This document shows, piece after piece, positions 5,672 through 11,632 of a DNA stretch of 11,632 nucleotides. The translations under genes were made by a program, and so were the position numbers. The DNA comes from Planctomycetota bacterium. GTDB lineage: Bacteria; Planctomycetota; Planctomycetia; Pirellulales; Lacipirellulaceae. The notes under the pieces are model-generated. The model saw nothing but the letters and a program-made list of their open reading frames with translations, was not told the origin of the DNA and did not search any database. Each line of letters opens with the position of its first letter. The stretch's first letter is position 1. The DNA lies in assembly GCA_022614705.1 (NCBI GenBank), contig JAKEIB010000168.1:1-11632 (forward strand), read 5' to 3'.

Positions 5672-7012
5672 TCATGTTTCCCGCTCCGCCCCGGCAAGCG
5701 CCGGGGTTTTCTCGTTGGCTTCGATTCGTTCCGCTTTTCGCCCCGTGAACTTCTCCCAGCGCTGGACGATCACGTCGCAATAGAGCTCGTCGAGTTCCAT
5801 CAAGAATGCGTGTCGTCCGGTCTGCTCGGCCGCGATCAGCGTCGAGCCACTGCCGCCGAATAGATCGAGCACGTTCTCGCCGGTCCGCGATGAGTACTGC
5901 ATCGCCCGCACGGCGAGTTCGACTGGCTTCTCGGTAAGGTGAACCATCTTGTTGGGGTTGATCTTTTTGACGCTCCACACATCGACCGCGTTGTTGGGGC
6001 CGAGGTAGACGTGCGCTGCGCCCTCGCGCCAACCGTAGAAGCACCATTCGTGGTTCCCCATGAAATCCTTGCGCGTCAGCACCGGATGTTCTTTCACCCA
6101 GATGATCGCCTGCGAGAAGTAGAGGCCCATCGCCTTGAGCACGGGTGGATAGTTCCCACAGTTGGCGTAGCCGCCCCAGATGTAGAACCCACGACCGGGG
6201 GCGAGGACGCGGGCCATGTTGCCAAACCAATCGCTGAGCAACTGGTCGAACGCCTCGTCGCTCACGAAGTCGTTCGCCAGCGGCCGGTCCTTGGCCCGCA
6301 TCTTCTTCTGCGTTGGCTTCGACTTCTCTGGATGCCTGGCGAGGTCGAGGCCTTGGTGATGTGTCGTTCCCTGAAACGAAGAGAGGCCGGCCGCGATGGC
6401 GTTGTTGCTTCGCGGCTCGACCTTCACGTTGTACGGAGGATCGGTATTCACGAGATGAATCGTCGCTCCGTCGAGCAGCCGGTCCACGTCGTCCACTTTG
6501 CTGCTGTCACCGCACAGCAAGCGGTGATCGCCCAGTATCCACAAGTCGCCAGGCTGCGTAGTCGCGGCGTCAGGTGGCGCTGGGATTTGATCGGGGTCGC
6601 AAAGTCCATCCTTGACGCCGGGGTCGAGCAGCTCGGCCAGGTCGTCGGCGCTGAAACCCAACAGGCCGAGGTCGTAGTTGCACGCCTGTAGGTCCGCCAG
6701 TTCGATCGGCAGCAATTCGTAGTTCCACTCGGCGAGAGACGCCGTCTGGTTGTCGGCGATGCGGTATGCCTTGATCTGTTCCGGCGTCAGGTCCTTGGCC
6801 ACATGCACCGGCACCTTTTCCAGGCCGAGGTGCAGCGCCGCCTTGTAGCGGGTGTGCCCGCAGATGATTACGCCGTCGGCATCGACGACGATCGGCTGGC
6901 GGAACCCAAACTCGCGGATGCTCGCCGCCACAGCCGGGACCGCATCATCGTTCAGGCGAGGGTTTTTGTCGTAAGGCCGGAGTTCGGCCACGTTGCGTAG
7001 CTCAATCTTCAT
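5672..7012 (-). CDS. ParB-like domain fused to DNA methyltransferase (orphan)
   Basis: This is a 446-residue fusion. Residues 1 to about 115 are a ParB/Srx-like domain with the signature GHTRYKAAL (about 52-60). From about 155 a DNA methyltransferase follows, with catalytic motif IV DPPYN (191-195) and AdoMet-binding motif I DLFGGSGST (383-391), preceded by HLTEKPVEL (358-366). Motif IV before motif I with a target-recognition segment between is the beta order of amino-methyltransferases; DPPY favours N6-adenine, and N4-cytosine is the alternative. No restriction endonuclease is adjacent, so it looks like an orphan phage enzyme for self-protection or regulation. The ParB domain may add DNA binding or nuclease activity. 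The start at 7012 has only a distant GGAG. The last codons contain the hairpin that terminates the opposing transcript. Confidence 0.93.
   Translation of the reverse strand: MKIELRNVAELRPYDKNPRLNDDAVPAVAASIREFGFRQPIVVDADGVIICGHTRYKAALHLGLEKVPVHVAKDLTPEQIKAYRIADNQTASLAEWNYELLPIELADLQACNYDLGLLGFSADDLAELLDPGVKDGLCDPDQIPAPPDAATTQPGDLWILGDHRLLCGDSSKVDDVDRLLDGATIHLVNTDPPYNVKVEPRSNNAIAAGLSSFQGTTHHQGLDLARHPEKSKPTQKKMRAKDRPLANDFVSDEAFDQLLSDWFGNMARVLAPGRGFYIWGGYANCGNYPPVLKAMGLYFSQAIIWVKEHPVLTRKDFMGNHEWCFYGWREGAAHVYLGPNNAVDVWSVKKINPNKMVHLTEKPVELAVRAMQYSSRTGENVLDLFGGSGSTLIAAEQTGRHAFLMELDELYCDVIVQRWEKFTGRKAERIEANEKTPALAGAERET
5689..5710 (+). terminator. Intrinsic terminator of the rightward cluster, inside the convergent gene
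   Basis: CCCCGGC (5689-5695), loop AAGC, GCCGGGG (5700-5706) and TTTT (5707-5710) form a classic plus-strand terminator, beginning 28 nt after the stop at 5660. It lies in the coding sequence for the last residues of the methyltransferase (around TPALAGA), so both genes share this DNA. Confidence 0.82.
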
Positions 7013-7403
7013 CGAAATGCACTCCGTTCAGAATTCGGACAAGCAAAACAAACTGTGCCTACGATGGCGGCTGTTCCCGCGTCCGTCTCCTCTTGACCAG
7101 CGCCGGGGAGTACCTACGCGACGTTGGCCGCGTGGCGCATAGAGGCGGCCGGTGGGGCAACCGGGGCTAGGTGCCGCAAGAACGCGACACGGGCCAACGT
7201 GGGCGAAGCCGTGGCCAACACCGTTTTTTGCCCGAGCACAGGCCAGACCTGGGCGGCTGCCGAACCTGCCGAACCTGCCGAACGTTTGTCCTAGCGCCTC
7301 GATTCCGCGTGCGTGCGCGTGCGCGCTCGCGTGTATGCGTGGGGTTACCAAAATGGTTCGGCAAGGTTCGGCGTCTCGTCGCATGTGCTTGTTCTCCCAT
7401 TGG
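7013..7403. other. 391-base non-coding region with iteron-like repeats, candidate origin or control region
   Basis: No convincing gene was found here on either strand; the open frames give Arg/Pro-rich shadow proteins. It holds part of a GTTCGGCA repeat cluster, alternating purine-pyrimidine runs (7306-7326, 7328-7341), a 9-bp inverted pair ACGTTGGCC (7121-7129)/GGCCAACGT (7192-7200) and a T6 run at 7224-7229. It lies between the primase-helicase gene and the methyltransferase, where a replication origin is plausible. The methyltransferase promoter should also be in this stretch but was not identified. Confidence 0.45.
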
Positions 7404-7471
7404 TTAGCGTGCCGAACCCAAGGCGTGTGCAAGGTTCGGCAGAGGTTCGGCAACGCCGTCAACGTTCGGCA
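7258..7471. repeat. Cluster of nine GTTCGGCA-type repeats in both orientations
   Basis: TGCCGAACC occurs in tandem at 7258, 7267 and 7276 (9-bp period, last base G in the third). The reverse form GGTTCGGC occurs at 7355 and 7365, then TGCCGAACC at 7410, then the reverse form at 7433, 7444 and 7463 (the last reads CGTTCGGCA). The two arrays at 7258-7275 and 7355-7372 could pair as an 17-bp stem with one bulge. The right part overlaps the 3' end of the primase-helicase gene. The octamer was seen only once elsewhere in the window, near 11145. This resembles replication iterons or a protein-binding array. Confidence 0.65.
7306..7341. other. Alternating purine-pyrimidine tract (Z-DNA-prone)
   Basis: Strict pyrimidine-purine alternation runs for 21 bases (7306-7326), mostly CG and TG steps, then for 14 bases (7328-7341). 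It lies in the loop between the two opposed iteron arrays. Such tracts favour left-handed DNA under negative supercoiling. Confidence 0.5.
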
Positions 7472-10148
7472 GTTCATCTTCAACCGAAACTCGATACAGC
7501 TTTCCCTTGCGACCGTCGGACCTGTGGAATACGGCTGTTCGCCCGTCCGAAAGCGGAAATCGCTCTTCGATAAAGCGCCCTGCCAACGTGCCCATTTTCG
7601 TGGAGAGCGAACGTGGCGAGCCTTCGCCAAGATCAACGGCCATCAATCCATGCTTCGAGCACAGCTCAACCAACTCCGCGGCCGTCCAGATGCCCTGGGG
7701 GTGCTCCACTAGGACACCCACCAACTCAGTAAACTCGCGGCGGGTCTCGTCTAAGAGCGCCGCCGCCTCCTCCGCATTGGCAAGGAAGTCTGGTTCTCCA
7801 CAGGTTTCGAGAATGCCCCCTACAATGTTGCCCCAGCTACGCTTGTTGAACCGCGAATGCACTTTGGCCATCGGCATACCCGACGCTTTCCAGCGTTCCA
7901 CCATCCCAATCAATTCACCGAGAAGCTCGTTCCGATGCTGCTGAACGTAGCCTTCGGGATCAGGGATGGAGAATTCGCGCCGTTCAGGATCGCCCTCGTA
8001 GTACAAGTTGATGACCACGCTGCGGGTGACGAGATCGCGGCTCACATCGGGAGTGTTGGCGGTGATGCAAAAGATGTGGGAATTCTCGGCCCGTATCGAC
8101 TCCGACTGGCCAAGGAGGCGGAACGAAAGAATCGGATCGGTGATCGACCGCTCCAGGCAGGCCGAATCGATCCGCGGATTGCGACCTTTGCTTTTCGCGT
8201 TATCGATGATGATGGTCGTTGCGCCACGGCGAACGATGGCCCCAATTCGCTTTTCAAACTCCTCATCGTTTGGGTTGTAGCTCGCAGTTTCGGCTAATTG
8301 GCCGTCCCGAAGGATGGAAATGATCTGGGCCAGCATGGACTTGCCAAGATTCGGCTGATTCCCGTTGAACAAAGCTCCTGGTTTCGAGCCAATGAAACGT
8401 GGAATCACAATTGGGGTTAGCAGCATGCCGATATAGTTGGTGCGATCGGCAGGTGTCCGGAAGCAAAAGTCCTTCAGAAGAGCGTCGAGATGGTCGGTGC
8501 CACTGCGAGCCTCGATGGTCGGCCCCGCGTAATAGATTCCCGAGTTGTCGTCGAAACCGGGCGCAACGAGGCGCCAATCTTCGGTGTAGACCGGGTTTCG
8601 CGTAAACAGCTTGATCAGTGGAAGTCGTCCGCGCTCAACGTGATGGTTCAGCCACGTGCCGGCATACGCCGGAGGAAGCGGCTTGTATTGACCCCCGTCA
8701 CCATCGACGAAGTAGAACTCCACATGCTGGTTCAATAGCCCGGCCAACTCGGGCGATGAGAGGATTGACGAGATTTGATCGTTGTTGATCACAACGAGCT
8801 GCTCGGCACGACTGAAGCAGTTGCCAGCCGAAAGCAAGCAGTCTGTCACTTGGTGCAAGGTGTCACCGACCGGCATTGTTTGCGGATCGACGACAATGGT
8901 GGGGCGACCGGCGCCTTGATGATCAACGCCTGCCGCCGGCTCACCGTTTCCTACGGCGTTATGGTCAATTGCATGTGTCGGATCGTTTGAGGGTTTCGCC
9001 GTCAAACGCTTCTGCAGCTTGTCGAAGGTCGCCGCCCGGCAATCGTATTCGGCGTTCTCCCAGGTATGATCGAAGTAGCGTCGCCCTTGATCGGCAAACT
9101 TGCCGACCTGCTCCACTTGCGACCAGACTTCCTCTTTGGCGATCGCATTGCGGATCGCGTAGCAGCAGACTGCGAAATCCGTCTCGGATCGAGTGCCGGC
9201 CGGGGCAATAGCGCTGGCCGCGATGAGTTCTGCAAGCTTGTCGGCCTTCGACGTCGAGGCCTTGCGAACTCGCGGCAGCGGCATGGCCGCGATCTGTTTC
9301 ACCCGCTCGGTTTCCGGCGAGCATGATTTCAGTGGATCAAATGTAGGCAGCGGATATTTCCGCGTCGCATCGCACTCGACCAATACAGTCGGAACTGGCT
9401 CGCGTCCGTTCCGCTGGTCCTTCCTGTTGAAGGTGCCCGGCAGACGCAGCAACCTCGACAGGTCAGTGGTGTGATCGCCTCCAAGGACTTTGGCGATACC
9501 GGCCAGGACATCTTGAAGGTGTTCTGCCCTGGGGGTGAGCCGGGAAACATGCCGCCGCTGCTCCAGATAGATTTGCTCACCGTTCTCGACAATGTACTTC
9601 CGTGGCTTGTTGCGCCCGTCCTGCGTCTTCGTCCACTCCGTCTCGATAGGGAGGGGATCGCCGGCATCGTCGATGACGTATGGCGAGTCCAGCAACCAAT
9701 ACAAATGCACTCCGTTCCCCGAATTCACGATTATCGAGGGATGGGGCAGGCCGGCCTTAGCGACGCGCAACTGGGCCTCGTCAGGGCTAACGAGATCGAT
9801 GTCTGTCCAGAGCGCACGAACCGTGCGGATTTGCCACGCCAGATCAAAGCGGCCCTTGGTCCCGGCCCGCGGACAGACGCCGAAGAACAAGTTGAGCCGT
9901 TGCTCGGCAGAGAGCTTCAACAAATGCGACAACACCTCATGCAGAAGTGCGGGCACTGCCTTTCGATAATAGGTGTTGCGGTAGTCAACCCGGCTTCGCT
10001 TTTTGACACCGTCATTCCAGGACTCGATGGGCCGTAGGAGGATCGTATCGGTCTCATCGAAAAGCGCACGGAGGAATTGCACGCCTGTCGCAATTGCTGC
10101 ATCAGCCGTGTCGGCACTCCGTTCTGAGGAATCATTGACTTCTTGCAT
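7404..10148 (-). CDS. Primase-polymerase / SF3-type helicase fusion (phage replication protein)
   Basis: From the ATG at 10148 the protein has 914 residues. A GTG at 10211 would add 21; the ATG is preferred because GGAG stands 9 nt upstream and the added residues look non-conserved. Numbering from the GTG, an archaeo-eukaryotic primase-like domain covers about 105-290: WTDID at 135-139, SGNGVHLYW at 164-172, DLSRLLRLPGTFNRKD at 250-265. A linker leads to a helicase at about 590-735: Walker A GNQPNLGKS (617-625), Walker B TTIIIDNAK (665-673), sensor ITANTP (716-721) and Arg730. Such fusions prime and unwind DNA at the origin of phages and plasmids. The C-terminal residues are encoded by the repeat cluster. 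It reads away from the recombinase across a 308-base control region. Confidence 0.9.
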   Translation of the reverse strand: MQEVNDSSERSADTADAAIATGVQFLRALFDETDTILLRPIESWNDGVKKRSRVDYRNTYYRKAVPALLHEVLSHLLKLSAEQRLNLFFGVCPRAGTKGRFDLAWQIRTVRALWTDIDLVSPDEAQLRVAKAGLPHPSIIVNSGNGVHLYWLLDSPYVIDDAGDPLPIETEWTKTQDGRNKPRKYIVENGEQIYLEQRRHVSRLTPRAEHLQDVLAGIAKVLGGDHTTDLSRLLRLPGTFNRKDQRNGREPVPTVLVECDATRKYPLPTFDPLKSCSPETERVKQIAAMPLPRVRKASTSKADKLAELIAASAIAPAGTRSETDFAVCCYAIRNAIAKEEVWSQVEQVGKFADQGRRYFDHTWENAEYDCRAATFDKLQKRLTAKPSNDPTHAIDHNAVGNGEPAAGVDHQGAGRPTIVVDPQTMPVGDTLHQVTDCLLSAGNCFSRAEQLVVINNDQISSILSSPELAGLLNQHVEFYFVDGDGGQYKPLPPAYAGTWLNHHVERGRLPLIKLFTRNPVYTEDWRLVAPGFDDNSGIYYAGPTIEARSGTDHLDALLKDFCFRTPADRTNYIGMLLTPIVIPRFIGSKPGALFNGNQPNLGKSMLAQIISILRDGQLAETASYNPNDEEFEKRIGAIVRRGATTIIIDNAKSKGRNPRIDSACLERSITDPILSFRLLGQSESIRAENSHIFCITANTPDVSRDLVTRSVVINLYYEGDPERREFSIPDPEGYVQQHRNELLGELIGMVERWKASGMPMAKVHSRFNKRSWGNIVGGILETCGEPDFLANAEEAAALLDETRREFTELVGVLVEHPQGIWTAAELVELCSKHGLMAVDLGEGSPRSLSTKMGTLAGRFIEERFPLSDGRTAVFHRSDGRKGKLYRVSVEDELPNVDGVAEPLPNLAHALGSAR

Positions 10149-10456
10149 CCGGCACTGCTCCGCATCGCAGCGACCGCTGTGGGCGATATTTGCTGCCGCA
10201 TCGACAACCACGTTGATCGCTTACCCGCCAATCAAATCCTACGCAGAACGAGCGGCGGTAGAACAAGGTCACACGAAGTCACATACGCCGCACATGCGTG
10301 GCACCTGCGCGAGAGATGCGCGAGCAACGAGAAGCATGCGCCGCATGTGAGTTTCGCGGCGCAGGTCGAAAACCAGAGACATGTCCCTAATGCGCGCGGA
10401 GAATTGAAAAGACGAACGCGCCGGGAGTTCGATAAAATTGGCACTTTTTCGGTATA
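10149..10456. other. 308-base divergent control region between primase and recombinase operon
   Basis: This gap lies between the leftward replication gene and the rightward recombinase unit. It holds the phased repeats at 10268-10349. On the minus strand a TAGGAT that could be a -10 box lies near 10248, without a good -35. On the plus strand GATAAAAT (10431-10438) could be a -10 box for the recombinase unit. TTGGCAC followed by GGTATAGT was considered but is badly spaced. An attachment site could lie here but no core was identified. Confidence 0.4.
10268..10349. repeat. Helically phased short repeats and palindromes
   Basis: GTCACA repeats at 10268 and 10278 (10-bp period). TGCG(T/C)G repeats at 10295, 10306 and 10317 (11-bp period), the last two sharing TGCGCGAG. 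CATGCG-C-CGCATG is a perfect palindrome at 10335-10347. CACATGCG (10291-10298) is inverted as CGCATGTG (10342-10349). Spacing near one helical turn points to a protein-binding array. It overlaps no gene when the primase start is at 10148. Confidence 0.55.
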
Positions 10457-10708
10457 GTGCAAACTTCACCGCAACTGGCTGGATTTCTTGCAAAAAGCGG
10501 GCATCATGGTCCTGAGCCCGACCCGGCCGACTTGCGCCCGCATTCAATACGGTGGTTGTCGGACGAGCGTATCGCCGAAGCGCGTCGTGTCTGGTCGAAG
10601 GCTTACGGCCGCGTGATCAGTGTGGACGAGGCCGTCGAAATCCTTATGAACGTCCGCCGGCTCGCTGAGGTGTTGTTGCGAGCCGAGCAGGAGGAGAACC
10701 AGTCATGA
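10457..10708 (+). CDS. Small protein coupled to the serine recombinase
   Basis: This encodes 83 residues from a GTG at 10457, the first start in the frame, with no in-frame ATG before residue 64. No ribosome binding site precedes it, so the true start is uncertain and may be a downstream TTG near 10532. The C-terminal half (RWLSDERIAEARRVWSKAYG, then VISVDEAVEILMNVRRLAEV) is helical and looks like a small DNA- or protein-binding module. Its stop overlaps the recombinase start in an ATGA (10705-10708), and the recombinase's AGGAGG site lies in its last codons, so the two are translated together. A role as recombination directionality factor or recombinase partner is plausible from context but not from any recognised motif. 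Confidence 0.68.
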   Translation: MQTSPQLAGFLAKSGHHGPEPDPADLRPHSIRWLSDERIAEARRVWSKAYGRVISVDEAVEILMNVRRLAEVLLRAEQEENQS

Positions 10709-11632
10709 ACGTCGTGATTTGGGCCCGCGTTTCATCCCGCGAGCAACGAGAAGGCTACTCTATCGACGCGCAGTTGCGGGCGAACCGCGAACGCGCACAG
10801 GCGAACGGTTGGCATGTGGTCCGCGAGTTTGTTGTGGCCGAGTCGGCCAAGCGCGGGGCGGAACGCCTTGCCTTTAATGAAATGTTCGCCTGGGTGAAAT
10901 CGAACGCAAAGCGCGAGAAACTCAAGGCGATCCTCAGCCATAAGCTGGACCGTGTATGTCGCAACATGCGTGACGCCGTCCGTTTACAAGAGCTTGAAGA
11001 TGTCTGCGGCGTGCAATTGGCCTTCGTCGATAACCAGTTTGGCCCGGGCGCGGCGGGAGCGCTGTCGTTTAACGTGATGGCAGCAGTCGCACAGTACTAC
11101 AGCGACAACCTGCGGACCGAGGTGCTCAAAGGCATGGATGAGAAGGTTCGGCAGGGCTGGCCCACGGGTCTCGCCCCCTACGGCTTCATCAATACCGACG
11201 ACCGAAACGAACCCGTCCAGCCACATCCAGATAAGGCTCATACGCTGGTTCGCATGTTCGAGCTCTACGCGACGGGCAGCCATACATTCGAGAGCCTGGC
11301 CGACGTGCTGGAAGGCGAAGGGCACGTTTTTCGTCCGAGCTATCCACGCTTCAACCGTACTGCGTTGTCTTACATCCTTGGCAATCGCTTTTACGTCGGT
11401 GAATTGCACCGGAACGGACACGTGTTCGAGGGCCGCTACAAACGGCTGATTGATCGTGCGACGTTTGATGCCTGCCAGGATATTATGAACGGCCGAAACC
11501 GCCGCACGGGCAAGCCCGAGCATCCATTTGCCGGCGGCCTTTTCCGATGTGCGTTCTGCGGCCAATCGATCACCGGCGAACGTATCCGCCGCAAATTGAG
11601 AGGCGGAGGCGTTCGGGAGCACGTCTACTACC
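10705..11632 (+). CDS. Large serine recombinase (phage integrase type), partial at right edge
   Basis: The frame is open from the ATG at 10705 to the window end: 309 codons, no stop. The N-terminal resolvase domain begins MNVVIWARVSSREQREGYS, with the catalytic serine most likely Ser10 in RVSS. LSHKLDRVCR (about 77-86) carries the conserved arginines. A recombinase domain follows (GWPTGLAPYGF at about 151-161, then a helical stretch and NRTALSYILGNRFYVGELH at about 217-235). A zinc ribbon begins with FRCAFCG (Cys282/Cys285); its second Cys pair and the coiled-coil lie beyond the window. These enzymes integrate and excise phage genomes between attP and attB through a serine-DNA intermediate. 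The start is strongly supported by AGGAGG and by ATGA coupling to the preceding gene. Truncation is only by the window edge. Confidence 0.92.
   Translation, partial: MNVVIWARVSSREQREGYSIDAQLRANRERAQANGWHVVREFVVAESAKRGAERLAFNEMFAWVKSNAKREKLKAILSHKLDRVCRNMRDAVRLQELEDVCGVQLAFVDNQFGPGAAGALSFNVMAAVAQYYSDNLRTEVLKGMDEKVRQGWPTGLAPYGFINTDDRNEPVQPHPDKAHTLVRMFELYATGSHTFESLADVLEGEGHVFRPSYPRFNRTALSYILGNRFYVGELHRNGHVFEGRYKRLIDRATFDACQDIMNGRNRRTGKPEHPFAGGLFRCAFCGQSITGERIRRKLRGGGVREHVYY

Larger units (their letters stand above)
698..11632. mobile_element. Prophage-like or satellite-like integrated element (boundaries not seen)
   Basis: Serine recombinase, primase-helicase, orphan methyltransferase, terminase and tightly packed small genes occur with no host housekeeping gene between them. 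No direct repeats marking attL/attR were recognised, and the right end is outside the window. The higBA pair at the left may belong to the element or to its flank; a stretch of AT-rich DNA at about 602-690 separates them. Portal, capsid and tail genes are not in view. Confidence 0.6.

Noticed and set aside
3477..6230. Very long minus-strand open frame of 917 codons
   Set aside because: It runs antisense across seven plus-strand small genes and out of frame through the methyltransferase. Its product is Arg/Pro-rich with no recognisable domain, as expected of a GC-rich shadow frame.
7258..7471. CRISPR array
   Set aside because: The repeats are 8-9 bases, tandem or irregularly spaced, in both orientations and partly coding; there are no unique spacers of regular length.
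7028..7636. 202-codon minus-strand frame between methyltransferase and primase
   Set aside because: It overlaps the primase 3' end out of frame and yields a low-complexity Arg/Gly/His-rich product. The FGRFGRFG stretch is only the 9-bp repeat read in frame.
10438..10460. TTGGCAC ... TATAGTGC resembling a sigma54 or sigma70 promoter
   Set aside because: The GG and GC elements are 17 bases apart instead of 10 for sigma54, and TTGGCA to TATAGT is only 9 bases, too short for sigma70.

Overview
The window is GC-rich bacterial DNA that reads as part of an integrated mobile element: a prophage or a phage-derived island. The evidence is a terminase large subunit, a primase-helicase, an orphan ParB-methyltransferase fusion and a large serine recombinase, together with many overlapping small genes. 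The style of the small proteins, the HARE-HTH protein and the zinc ribbon next to the terminase recall planctomycete prophages. That host assignment is an inference; nothing in the window (no rRNA, no host housekeeping gene) proves it.

Layout from left to right. (1) 1-602, leftward: a HigB/HigA-type toxin-antitoxin pair. It has a near-consensus sigma70 promoter (TTGACG, 17 bases, TAGAAT) and a 15-bp palindrome just upstream. The antitoxin runs off the left edge. (2) 698-3373, leftward: a tightly overlapping three-gene unit of a small winged-helix-like protein, the terminase large subunit and an NrdR-like zinc ribbon. The overlaps are 8 and 4 nt. (3) 3374-3499: a divergent intergenic region with a perfect 8-5-8 inverted repeat. 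(4) 3500-5660, rightward: seven small genes of 65-120 codons. Only one, a HARE-HTH protein with a histone-H1-like basic tail, is recognisable. Two carry near-identical leader sequences. A strong terminator for this cluster lies inside the 3' end of the convergent methyltransferase gene. (5) 5672-7012, leftward: ParB-like domain fused to a beta-order DNA methyltransferase. (6) 7013-7403: non-coding, with iteron-like GTTCGGCA repeats and alternating purine-pyrimidine tracts. (7) 7404-10148, leftward: primase-polymerase fused to an SF3/AAA-type helicase. (8) 10149-10456: divergent control region with phased repeats. (9) 10457-11632, rightward: a small protein translationally coupled to a large serine recombinase that runs off the right edge.

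Taken together these genes cover integration/excision (recombinase), genome copying (primase-helicase plus a candidate repeat-rich origin), DNA modification (methyltransferase), packaging (terminase) and maintenance (HigBA). No portal, protease, capsid or tail gene is visible, and a toxin-antitoxin pair stands where a portal gene would normally follow the terminase. Whether this is a rearranged prophage, a satellite-like element, or a phage whose structural genes lie outside the window cannot be decided from this sequence.
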